From contig CAVIJI010000060.1 of the NCBI GenBank assembly GCA_963642885.1, positions 1 through 8,337 of the forward strand: a stretch of DNA of 8,337 bases. The letters run 5' to 3'. The notes below the pieces were generated by a model, which was not told where the DNA came from, ran no database searches, and saw nothing but the letters and a program-made list of their open reading frames with translations. The translations under genes were made by a program, and so were the position numbers. Position 1 is the stretch's first letter. The number at the start of each line of letters is the position of its first letter. Positions 1-6,550 of the stretch are shown here, one piece after another. The DNA comes from UMGS1696 sp963642885 (GTDB lineage Bacteria; Bacillota; Clostridia; Oscillospirales; CAG-272).

Positions 1-356
1 ACATTAAACAGTCGCAAAAGCCGCTTCAGATGATGATTGATGAGCCGCATGACGGAGTTTTAACCTTGTATGCAGTGAATGACACAAGAGAAGACGAAAT
101 GCTTACATACGTAATCGAAAACGACCGCGGCGAAACGATTGCGTCCGGCGCAACAAAATCCGTATCCGACACGAGCTCTGCCGTGTGCGCAATCCCTTCA
201 AGTGATGAGAAGAGATACTATATAATCCGCTGGAGTACCGAAAGCGGTAAGAGCGGAACAAACCACTACTTCGAAAATATTCGTGATATCGATTATGACT
301 ACTACGAAGCTCTGACAAAAAAGCTCGGACTCGCTTCGATGTCGGACAATGATTGA
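1..356 (+). CDS. Family 2 glycoside hydrolase (beta-mannosidase-like), C-terminal end only
   Basis: The reading frame is open from base 3 to the TGA at 354-356, so this is the last 117 residues of a gene that begins outside the window; the ATG at 30 is internal. The visible part is a beta-sandwich-like stretch with a VNDT motif (LYAVNDTRED), followed by the closing pattern SGTNHYFENI and then DIDYDYYEALTKKLGL. This resembles the C-terminal Ig-like domain of family 2 glycoside hydrolases, especially beta-mannosidase-like ones, where a 'NHY' strand precedes a short final helix. The catalytic TIM barrel is not in the window, so the substrate cannot be decided; beta-mannosidase, beta-galactosidase or exo-glucosaminidase types remain possible. 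A second family 2 enzyme (lacZ) lies about 2.3 kb downstream. The gene is convergent with the transaldolase and shares its terminator. The family call is fairly likely, the substrate is a guess. Confidence 0.6.
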   Translation, partial: IKQSQKPLQMMIDEPHDGVLTLYAVNDTREDEMLTYVIENDRGETIASGATKSVSDTSSAVCAIPSSDEKRYYIIRWSTESGKSGTNHYFENIRDIDYDYYEALTKKLGLASMSDND

Positions 357-376
357 TTTATCCTCATAAACGCAGA

Positions 377-416
377 AAAAACTCCGCACCGATGAACAAT
401 CGAATGCGGAATTTTT
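377..416. terminator. Two-way intrinsic terminator between convergent genes
   Basis: A long stem-loop has arms at 377-388 (AAAAACTCCGCA) and 405-416 (TGCGGAATTTTT), pairing at 11 of 12 positions, with an inner stem CGAT (390-393) / ATCG (399-402) closing a 5-nt loop. The GC core is flanked by A and T runs on either side, so U-tracts follow the stem on both strands. It lies 20 bp after the stop of the family 2 hydrolase and 27 bp after the stop of the oppositely directed transaldolase, as expected for a shared terminator. Confidence 0.85.
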
Positions 417-443
417 AATGTACCGTATGTAATCTTCGGGATA

Positions 444-1094
444 TCAGTCGTTTTTCGGAACGCTTTCCCAGTCCTTAAGGAAACGCTCGATTCCGGCATC
501 GGTAAGAGGATGCTTTGTCATCTGGATGATGATTTTATACGGGATTGTCGCTATGTCCGCACCTGCGAGAGCGGCGGACACAACATCCTCGGGGCTTCTG
601 ATGCTTGCTGCGATAATCTCGGATTTAATGCCGTGCTTTTCGAACATATTATGTATTGTCTCGATAAGCTGATTGCCGTTCGAGGATATATCGTTCAGTC
701 TGCCGACAAACGGGCTGACATATGATGCTCCCGCTTTTGCGGCGAGAAGTGCTTGTGACGCGCTGAAAATAAGCGTTACGTTTGTTTTGATTCCTTTGCC
801 CGAAAGAATCTTTACGGCTTTGAGGCCTTCCTCGGTCATCGGTATCTTGATAACGATATTCTTATGAATAGCGGCAAGCTTAAGTGCTTCTTCGACCATT
901 TTCTCATGTTCGAGGCTGACTACCTCCGCGGAAATCGGGCCGTCGACTATAGTGGTTATTTCCTTGACAACTTCTTCGAAAATTCTGCCCTCGCGAGCGA
1001 TAAGCGACGGGTTTGTCGTAACTCCGCATATAACTCCGAGATCGTTCGCTTTTCTTATTTCATCCACATTCGCGGTATCTATAAACAGCTTCAT
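444..1094 (-). CDS. tal: Transaldolase, short TalC/Fsa type
   Basis: This 216-residue protein has the length and motifs of the small transaldolase / fructose-6-phosphate aldolase family, a cytoplasmic TIM-barrel enzyme. Transaldolase moves a dihydroxyacetone unit between sugar phosphates in the non-oxidative pentose phosphate pathway. The N-terminus MKLFIDTANVDEIRK carries the barrel's first aspartate (D6); GVTTNPSLIA holds N28; the Schiff-base lysine is K83 in VIKIPMTEEG; S164 and R166 lie in AASIRSPED near the phosphate site. Two positions favour transaldolase over fructose-6-phosphate aldolase: E57 in SAEVVS, where the E. coli aldolase FsaA has glutamine, and F129 in SPFVGR, where FsaA has the tyrosine linked to aldolase activity. 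The start is supported by GGAGG at 1105-1109, 10 nt upstream. The gene has its own consensus promoter and appears monocistronic, with the terminator at 377-416. It may also receive readthrough from the acyltransferase gene upstream. Confidence 0.92.
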   Translation of the reverse strand: MKLFIDTANVDEIRKANDLGVICGVTTNPSLIAREGRIFEEVVKEITTIVDGPISAEVVSLEHEKMVEEALKLAAIHKNIVIKIPMTEEGLKAVKILSGKGIKTNVTLIFSASQALLAAKAGASYVSPFVGRLNDISSNGNQLIETIHNMFEKHGIKSEIIAASIRSPEDVVSAALAGADIATIPYKIIIQMTKHPLTDAGIERFLKDWESVPKND

Positions 1095-1111
1095 TTCTTT
1101 TTAACCTCCGT

Positions 1112-1131
1112 AAATTGATTAAAATTGATTA
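1112..1131. repeat. Tandem 10-bp direct repeat in the transaldolase leader
   Basis: The unit AAATTGATTA occurs twice head to tail (1112-1121 and 1122-1131), followed by another AAATTTTTA. It lies in the predicted 5' untranslated region of the transaldolase mRNA, between the ribosome binding site and the -10 box. One helical turn of spacing could suit a binding site on one face of the DNA, but AT-rich slippage is an equally good explanation. Confidence 0.6.
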
Positions 1132-1154
1132 AAATTTTTACTGTTTTCACCACG

Positions 1155-1183
1155 ATTATAGCAGTCCGCGTAGGATTTGTCAA
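1155..1183 (-). promoter_or_regulatory. Consensus sigma-A promoter of the transaldolase gene
   Basis: Read on the minus strand, a perfect -35 box TTGACA (1178-1183) and a perfect -10 box TATAAT (1155-1160) are separated by exactly 17 bp. The predicted transcription start is near 1148, giving a leader of about 53 nt before the ATG at 1094. An exact match in both boxes with ideal spacing predicts strong, largely constitutive transcription. Confidence 0.9.
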
Positions 1184-1217
1184 TAAGCAAAAAACGACGC
1201 ATTAACCGCAAATTCTG

Positions 1218-2486
1218 TCATTTTTTCACTCTTTTTCGTGCTGTTTTATACATTTCCTCTGCGGCGAGCCTTGCCTTAGCCACGGGACATTTTTCTTTGG
1301 GGAAACAGTAAAACAGACTGTCTCGGTTTCCTATACATATCATGTCACCGATTTCATACCAGTAATAATCCGAGTAAAGGCTGTATGACGCGAGGGGGCT
1401 TTGCCTGTAATGAAGGTGTCCGTCATCGCTTTCGAGAACAAAGCCGTCCGTACCGTGCACGAGTCTTCCGTCACCTATCATATATATGCTTTTGTAATTG
1501 ACAAGCATTCCTATGCTCACCGCCGTATCGAGAGAATAGGCTCCGTCGTCGATTTCACGCCTTACCTCGTCCCGCTCCCATTTATACCAGTCGGGTATAT
1601 GCTCGAATTCGCTGTCTCCGTTCTCGGCACGCATTTGTCCGAGCTCCGTCAGTGTCCATTTTTTACCGCATTTACGGCAGATGAGCTCACAGCCGCTTCC
1701 GAGTGTTTCGCCTTCCGATAAGCAAGACGGACATTTATACAGTATTCTTTCGAGCCCTTCCGCACGAAACGGCTCGCTTACCTCAATACCGTTGTCTCTT
1801 TGCCATGCGAAATTGTCGAAAGAGAATGCCTCATCGAGACGTGCGTCCATTTCGGACGGCGTCATGGATTCGATTTCGTCGGTACCGAACAGAAGGCTTA
1901 CCTCGGCCGAAACCTTAACCTTTCTTTTGCGCAGACCGTTGTAAAGCGGGTCTCGTGTGAATGCGCCTCTGGTCGTTACCATAAGTACGGGACAACCGAG
2001 CATTTTAAAAAGAGAGCCTAAAGCACGCGGGAGAGGCGTTGCGCATCCGTCAAAGGAATAGCTTGCCTCCGGATACATCAGCACACTTGTCTTCAGCGTT
2101 TTCAGCATATATTTCATGTCGCGTATAAGTGCGAGATCACTGACGAATTTATTCGTCGGGATACAGCCGATTTGGCGCATGAGCTCTTTTTTGCCGACAA
2201 AACCGTCCGTGGTACATACAATACCGTACGGCATGGGATAAAATATCTCGGACACTATCTCCAGGTCGATAAAGCTCGAATGGTTCATCAGTATGAGGTA
2301 CGGCCCGATTGCGGCTTTCGCGCGTTCATCGTATGTGTATGAGAAATCGGCATCCTTAAGATCGGCTTTCGCAAGTGCGTGTACAAGCGTACGGAAAAGC
2401 AGGTTCGGGCGCTTTGGTTTGATGTGAAGCGAGTGCATATGCCCTACGGCATAATCGTAGCTTACTTTTTTGGTTTTTATTTTCAT
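1218..2486 (-). CDS. PlsC-type lysophospholipid acyltransferase fused to a zinc ribbon
   Basis: This 422-residue protein begins with a glycerol-3-phosphate/lysophosphatidate acyltransferase-type domain (about residues 60-225). The catalytic HX4D box is H69-SSFI-D74 within LILMNHSSFID, the second block is GFVGKKELMRQIGCIPTNK (about 95-113), and the usual glycerophosphate-binding PEGTRS block appears as MYPEASYSFDG (E140). A CPSC (C252, C255) and a CRKC (C270, C273) 14 residues apart form a four-cysteine zinc ribbon. The remaining 150 residues contain an acidic Trp/Tyr-rich region (HIPDWYKWERDE) that I do not recognise. The family transfers acyl chains to lysophospholipids or related acceptors at the membrane; the actual acceptor here is unknown. 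No clear transmembrane helix is visible, so membrane attachment would be peripheral. The ATG at 2484-2486 has only a weak, distant GGAAG (2502-2506) upstream but suits the domain start and the promoter. No clear terminator follows the stop. It is divergent from lacZ. Confidence 0.82.
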   Translation of the reverse strand: MKIKTKKVSYDYAVGHMHSLHIKPKRPNLLFRTLVHALAKADLKDADFSYTYDERAKAAIGPYLILMNHSSFIDLEIVSEIFYPMPYGIVCTTDGFVGKKELMRQIGCIPTNKFVSDLALIRDMKYMLKTLKTSVLMYPEASYSFDGCATPLPRALGSLFKMLGCPVLMVTTRGAFTRDPLYNGLRKRKVKVSAEVSLLFGTDEIESMTPSEMDARLDEAFSFDNFAWQRDNGIEVSEPFRAEGLERILYKCPSCLSEGETLGSGCELICRKCGKKWTLTELGQMRAENGDSEFEHIPDWYKWERDEVRREIDDGAYSLDTAVSIGMLVNYKSIYMIGDGRLVHGTDGFVLESDDGHLHYRQSPLASYSLYSDYYWYEIGDMICIGNRDSLFYCFPKEKCPVAKARLAAEEMYKTARKRVKK

Positions 2487-2506
2487 TGATTACAATCTCG
2501 ACTTCC

Positions 2507-2530
2507 GTATGATAATCAATTATATCATAC
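2507..2530. repeat. Inverted repeat over the acyltransferase promoter (candidate operator)
   Basis: Perfect 8-bp arms GTATGATA (2507-2514) and TATCATAC (2523-2530) flank an 8-bp AT-rich spacer. On the minus strand the element covers the -10 box (2519-2524) and the predicted start site of the acyltransferase transcript. A dimeric repressor bound here would block that promoter. It lies about 78 bp upstream of the -35 region of lacZ, so an effect on lacZ is possible but less direct. The arms and position are visible; the regulatory role is inference. Confidence 0.5.
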
Positions 2531-2547
2531 AGCCGCCTCATACACAA
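2519..2547 (-). promoter_or_regulatory. Predicted promoter of the acyltransferase gene
   Basis: On the minus strand a -35 box TTGTGT (2542-2547, four of six consensus bases) and a perfect -10 box TATAAT (2519-2524) are 17 bp apart. The predicted start near 2512 gives a short leader of about 25 nt. This supports the ATG at 2486 as the translation start. Confidence 0.7.
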
Positions 2548-2578
2548 CCGATTATTGCGGAGACGGTAAAGTTTCATG

Positions 2579-2598
2579 AAAAAAACAGTTAAAAAAAA
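2579..2598 (+). promoter_or_regulatory. Phased A-tracts upstream of the lacZ promoter (UP-element-like)
   Basis: Two runs of adenines, 2579-2585 (7 A) and 2591-2598 (8 A), have centres about 12-13 bp apart and lie roughly 45-64 bp before the predicted lacZ start site. This is where UP elements contact the RNA polymerase alpha subunits. Intrinsic curvature is also likely. A perfect 10-bp palindrome TTTCATGAAA (2572-2581) overlaps the left edge. Confidence 0.45.
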
Positions 2599-2607
2599 TC
2601 AATCTTG

Positions 2608-2636
2608 TGGAAATTCGATGCGGGATATGGTATAAT
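2608..2636 (+). promoter_or_regulatory. Predicted lacZ promoter with extended -10
   Basis: A perfect -10 box TATAAT (2631-2636) is preceded directly by TGG, an extended -10 element. At 17-bp spacing the -35 hexamer is TGGAAA (2608-2613, four of six consensus bases); the alternative TTGTGG (2605-2610) would need a 20-bp spacer. The start is predicted near 2643, giving a leader of about 27 nt. I saw no good CcpA-type cre site or leader hairpin here. Confidence 0.7.
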
Positions 2637-2669
2637 CAAACTGACATAAATGCATAAGGAGATGACAAT

Positions 2670-5600
2670 ATGCCTTTAAACATTCCGAACTACCATCAGT
2701 CCACGGAGACACTTCATGTCGGCTGTGAAAAGCCCCGTGCGTATTTTGTACCGTTCCCGTGCGAATGCTCCGCTAAGCATTCCGAGAGAGGAAACAGTGC
2801 ATTTTTCAAGTCCCTCTGCGGTGAATGGGATTTCAAGTATTTCAAATCGCTGAATGATGTTTGCTGCCTTTCAACCGAAGGAAGCGAAAAGCTGACCGTA
2901 CCTATGAGCTGGCAGCTGGCTCTTGATCGCGGCTACGATGTTCCGAACTACACAAACGTAAACTATCCTATTCCGTATGATCCGCCGTTCGTTCCCGACG
3001 AAAATCCCTGCGGACTTTACTCGAGAAAGTTCACAATACCCGCTTCGATGAAGGATAAAAAGATTTATCTTAACTTCGAGGGCGTTGACTCGGCATTCTA
3101 CGTATGGGTAAACGATGAATTCGCCGCATACAGCCAGGTCAGCCACCTTTCAAGCGAAATCGACATAACATCACTCGTTCATGACGGCGAAAACTGTCTT
3201 AAGGTTCTCGTTCTGAAGTGGTCCGACGGTACGTATCTCGAAGACCAGGATATGTGGCGTATGTCCGGTATTTTCCGTGAGGTATACCTGCTGTTCAGAG
3301 ACGAAACTCACATTCGCGACATTTTTGTTCACTGCGAGCTTAACGACAGCTTCACGGACGCCGATTTTACCGTTGATGTAGATACAACGGCTGCGGCAGA
3401 GGTTGAATGGACACTCGATTGTCCGTGCGGAACGACACTGTCGGCAGGCAAGTGCGCAATCGACGGCAGCGGAAAGATAACGATTCCCACGATAAAGAAC
3501 GCAAAGCTCTGGTCGGATGAGGAACCTAATCTTTACTCTCTCACACTTCACTGCGGAAACGAATACATCAACCTTCCCATCGGTGCGAGAAGAGTCGAGA
3601 TAAAGGACAGATGCATACTTATTAACGGCAAGAAGGTCAAAGCGAAGGGCGTAAACCGTCATGACAGTCATCACCTTCTCGGCCACGCAACTCCCGTTGA
3701 GCATATGATACGCGACCTCATGATAATGAAGGCGCATAACGTTAACATGATTCGTACGTCACACTATCCGAACGATCCGAGATTTACGGCATTGTGCGAT
3801 AAGTACGGCTTATATGTATGCGATGAAACCGATATCGAAACACATGGCGCAAAGCCGTGGAACGATCTCTCCGACTCTCCGCTGTGGGAAGGCGAGTATG
3901 TGGACAGAGCTCAGAGACTTGTCGAAAGAGACAAGAACCACCCCTGCGTAATATTCTGGTCTCTCGGCAACGAATCCGGTTTGGGACGCAACCACGCCGC
4001 TATGCACGCATGGATTAAGTCACGCGACACATCCAGAATCGTACATTACGAAGGCGCACATTCGGGCTACAACGACGGCAAGTACCGCAGAGACGTTACC
4101 GATATCGAAAGCAGAATGTATCCTCATCCCTCGTGGTGCGACAGCTACTGCAGTGAGCCCGCAAACGACGAGCCTCTCTTCCTGTGCGAATACTGCCACG
4201 CAATGGGTAACGGCCCCGGAGATCTCAGAGACTATTGGGAAATTATCGAAAAGCATGATAATTTCTTCGGCGGCTGCGTATGGGAATTCATCGATCATTC
4301 GGTAGCAATAGGAGACAGATACGGTGATCCCTCCTTTACATACGGCGGAGACTTCGGAGATCATCCGAATGACGGAAACTTCTGTGTAGACGGTCTTGTT
4401 TACCCCGACAGAAGAGTTCATACGGGTCTTAAGGAACTGAAGCAGGCTATAATGCCCGTAGCTGTCCGCGAAGTAAAGCCCGGTACGGTCGCGATTAAAT
4501 CACGCAGATTCTTCAAGAATCTCGACGATATCTCTATGGCATGGACACTCAAGCTCGACGGTAAGGCCGTAAAGACCGGAGTTCATCCGAGCCTCGACAT
4601 CGCTCCCGAATCGGAAATCACACTTGAGATTCTTCAAGAATCCGAGATTCCATCTCACGGCATCGCAACACTTGATTTGTCCTTCAGACAGAACAAGACC
4701 ACCGAATGGGCCGATGTAGGCTATGAGGTCGGATTCGCACAGTTCATATACGACAATAACGAAACCTGCGCTCCCGCTCCCGCACTTTATCCCGTAGAGC
4801 TTGAGGAAAACAGAGAAGAGTACATCGTTACCGTAGGCGAAACCGTTTACAAAATCGGCAAGTTCTCCGGTATGATTACCGATATCTGCGACAACGGTGA
4901 GCACCTTATAACAAAGCCCGTAGTTCCTCAGGTTTGGAGAGCACCCACGGACAACGACAGAAATGTTCAGTGGGATTGGAAGGATGCAGGTATTCACAAC
5001 GCGAAGGTTAAGTGCTATTCAACGGAAATCGTAAAGGCAGACGAGAGTACGGCTGTTATTCTCTCGAAGATCAGCATGGGATCCGCTCCGAATTCCGTAC
5101 TGCTCCGTGCCGATATCACATACACGGTTAAATACGGAATGGGCATCAATATCGCGTGCGATGTTAAGTGGAATATCGAAAAGAAGCATTATCCTCGTTT
5201 CGGCATGAGACTTACAATGCCCGAGGGAGCAGAACAGATGCGTTACTTCGGTTACGGACCGTACGAGAGCTATGTTGACAAGAGACTCGCGTCAAAGCTC
5301 GGCGAATACAAGTCAACCGTAACCGAAAACTACGAACCTTACGTATTCCCGCAGGAGAATTCATCTCACTGGGGATGCAGATGGGCGGATGTTCATACGG
5401 TTGCCGGTCACGGCTTCCTGTTCACTTCATGTGAGCCGTTCTCATTCAATGCCAGCCACTTCTCTCCCGAACAGCTGACAAAGACACGTCATCATTACGA
5501 ACTGAAGAGAGAGCCCGAAACAACCGTTATGCTCGACATGAGAATGGACGGTATCGGCTCTAACTCCTGCGGACCCGAGCTTTCCGAGAAATATCGCTTC

Positions 5601-5690
5601 AACGAAAAGGAATTCTCGTCCTGCGTAACGATTAAGCCGGCATTCATCGCCGAGATTAATCCCTACAGAGAATCCAGAATCAAATACTGA
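2670..5690 (+). CDS. lacZ: Beta-galactosidase, glycoside hydrolase family 2
   Basis: This 1006-residue protein is close in length to E. coli LacZ (about 1024) and collinear with it. It hydrolyses terminal beta-galactosides such as lactose. Order: jelly-roll domain (about 45-210, with WSDGTYLEDQDMWRMSG at 184-200), Ig-like domain (215-310), TIM barrel (315-600), second Ig-like domain (610-700) and the C-terminal beta-sandwich 'small chain' domain (720-995). The acid/base glutamate is E435 in SLGNESG, the nucleophile E507 in LCEYCHAMGN, and DIETHG supplies E390 and H392, which with E435 match the E. coli magnesium ligands. W538 in GGCVWEF matches the active-site tryptophan W568. E. coli W999 is replaced by C967 in GSNSCGPE. 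There is no signal peptide, so the enzyme is cytoplasmic and needs a sugar importer, none of which is nearby. AAGGAGA (2656-2662) supports the ATG. Lysine is mostly AAG, hinting at good expression. It appears monocistronic. Confidence 0.97.
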   Translation: MPLNIPNYHQSTETLHVGCEKPRAYFVPFPCECSAKHSERGNSAFFKSLCGEWDFKYFKSLNDVCCLSTEGSEKLTVPMSWQLALDRGYDVPNYTNVNYPIPYDPPFVPDENPCGLYSRKFTIPASMKDKKIYLNFEGVDSAFYVWVNDEFAAYSQVSHLSSEIDITSLVHDGENCLKVLVLKWSDGTYLEDQDMWRMSGIFREVYLLFRDETHIRDIFVHCELNDSFTDADFTVDVDTTAAAEVEWTLDCPCGTTLSAGKCAIDGSGKITIPTIKNAKLWSDEEPNLYSLTLHCGNEYINLPIGARRVEIKDRCILINGKKVKAKGVNRHDSHHLLGHATPVEHMIRDLMIMKAHNVNMIRTSHYPNDPRFTALCDKYGLYVCDETDIETHGAKPWNDLSDSPLWEGEYVDRAQRLVERDKNHPCVIFWSLGNESGLGRNHAAMHAWIKSRDTSRIVHYEGAHSGYNDGKYRRDVTDIESRMYPHPSWCDSYCSEPANDEPLFLCEYCHAMGNGPGDLRDYWEIIEKHDNFFGGCVWEFIDHSVAIGDRYGDPSFTYGGDFGDHPNDGNFCVDGLVYPDRRVHTGLKELKQAIMPVAVREVKPGTVAIKSRRFFKNLDDISMAWTLKLDGKAVKTGVHPSLDIAPESEITLEILQESEIPSHGIATLDLSFRQNKTTEWADVGYEVGFAQFIYDNNETCAPAPALYPVELEENREEYIVTVGETVYKIGKFSGMITDICDNGEHLITKPVVPQVWRAPTDNDRNVQWDWKDAGIHNAKVKCYSTEIVKADESTAVILSKISMGSAPNSVLLRADITYTVKYGMGINIACDVKWNIEKKHYPRFGMRLTMPEGAEQMRYFGYGPYESYVDKRLASKLGEYKSTVTENYEPYVFPQENSSHWGCRWADVHTVAGHGFLFTSCEPFSFNASHFSPEQLTKTRHHYELKREPETTVMLDMRMDGIGSNSCGPELSEKYRFNEKEFSSCVTIKPAFIAEINPYRESRIKY

Positions 5691-5702
5691 TACAGTCAAA
5701 TA

Positions 5703-5734
5703 AAAAAAAGAAGCACCGCGGTGCTTCTTTTTTT
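5703..5734. terminator. Perfect-palindrome two-way terminator after lacZ
   Basis: A 32-bp perfect palindrome is centred between 5718 and 5719: A-run, GAAGCACCG, CGGTGCTTC, T-run. It forms a GC-rich hairpin with a 3' U-tract in both directions. It begins 12 bp after the lacZ stop and lies about 58 bp after the stop of the oppositely directed DUF6062-like gene, so it probably ends both transcripts. Confidence 0.95.
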
Positions 5735-5792
5735 ATTGTAGCCATATATGACAATTTCGATTTATTCACAGAATTGTGAGACTGCTCCGATA

Positions 5793-6539
5793 TTAGTCTC
5801 GGGTTAATCCGGACGGCTTTTTGGTATCCTCATGCACATGAAGTGTTCCCGACAAAAACTGCTTTGCCCTCTCGGGAGCATCCTTCGCATCTCCCCACGG
5901 TTCTTCCTCGTATCTGTAATCGAATTTTTTGCAGAACCAGCTCACGTCGGCACGAAGCTTATCGAAATAAGCCTTTTCTATCTCGCTTGTTTCTTTGTAA
6001 AATTCCGCGAATTCCTTCTTGCTCAGTCTTTCCTTCGCCGCGCGGATATATTTGCCGTAATGGTTTAAGCAGAAATACGGGGCTTTTGCGGCTTTCACGC
6101 GGAACTTCTCGTCATTCTGCCACAGGAGCGCCGCCGTTTCGATCATTCTCGAAAAGTTGTACTCTATTCTGTCGCATATATAACAGCTGCCCTCGAGTTT
6201 ATCGAGACGCTTTACCGCATTATCGGCGGTTTTACCGATGAAAAGCGACGACATATTTCCTTCTATATCCTTGGCCACACTGTCGAGATGACTCTCGAGC
6301 ATAAGCGCGAGAGGCAATCTTTTTCCTCTCTCGAACATCAGCGACAAATGCTCGGGGCAGAAGCCCGCTTCGTTTGTTTTCAGTCTGACATCGGGTTCCA
6401 TCATAGATGCGCCGAGTATTAAATCCAGCTCCTTGTCTTCGAGTCTGTTGTACATCAGGCAGAACGGACAGGTACAAAAGCCTTCCTCCTGTACCTTTTC
6501 GAATGCCTCATTCACCGGTATTGTATATATCTGTTCCAT
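5793..6539 (-). CDS. DUF6062-like Cys/His-rich protein of unknown function
   Basis: I recognise this 248-residue protein as resembling the uncharacterised clostridial family DUF6062; no function is established that I know of. Its clearest feature is a repeated metal-site-like pattern: CTCPFC (C22, C24, C27) followed about 34 residues later by CPEH (C61, H64), then CYIC (C119, C122) followed by CLNH (C157, H160). Each half has a CxxC followed after a helical stretch by a CxxH, which suggests two zinc (or other metal) sites made by internal duplication. The rest looks helical and charged, with no signal peptide or membrane segment, so a cytoplasmic location is likely. The start has GGAG at 6546-6549 with 6-nt spacing, directly next to the stop codon of ogg. 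It is the last gene of the rimO-pgsA-ogg cluster and ends near the terminator at 5703-5734. Metal binding is inference from the motif. Confidence 0.75.
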   Translation of the reverse strand: MEQIYTIPVNEAFEKVQEEGFCTCPFCLMYNRLEDKELDLILGASMMEPDVRLKTNEAGFCPEHLSLMFERGKRLPLALMLESHLDSVAKDIEGNMSSLFIGKTADNAVKRLDKLEGSCYICDRIEYNFSRMIETAALLWQNDEKFRVKAAKAPYFCLNHYGKYIRAAKERLSKKEFAEFYKETSEIEKAYFDKLRADVSWFCKKFDYRYEEEPWGDAKDAPERAKQFLSGTLHVHEDTKKPSGLTRD

Positions 6540-6550
6540 TCCCGTCTCCG

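Noticed and set aside
1140..1217. Possible terminator after the acyltransferase gene
   Set aside because: There is a T-run on the minus strand (GTCGTTTTTTG), but no stable GC-rich stem precedes it, so a terminator cannot be supported.
2356..2577. 73-codon minus-strand frame overlapping the acyltransferase start
   Set aside because: It overlaps the real gene and promoter in another frame, has no ribosome binding site, and crosses the predicted -10 and -35 boxes.
2487..2669. Riboswitch, small RNA or small gene in the divergent intergenic region
   Set aside because: The predicted leaders are only about 25 nt on each side, and no conserved structured element or plausible small ORF with a ribosome binding site is visible.
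3171..3737. Long minus-strand open frame inside lacZ (188 codons), with similar ones at 4020-4421 and 4500-4997
   Set aside because: All are fully antisense to a well-supported family 2 enzyme, have no ribosome binding site or recognisable motif, and reflect the codon bias of lacZ.
5766..5779. TCACA-GAAT-TGTGA inverted repeat downstream of the DUF6062-like gene
   Set aside because: The 5-bp arms are short, no U-tract follows directly, and the orientation is not that of a CRP site; the strong palindrome at 5703-5734 already explains termination.
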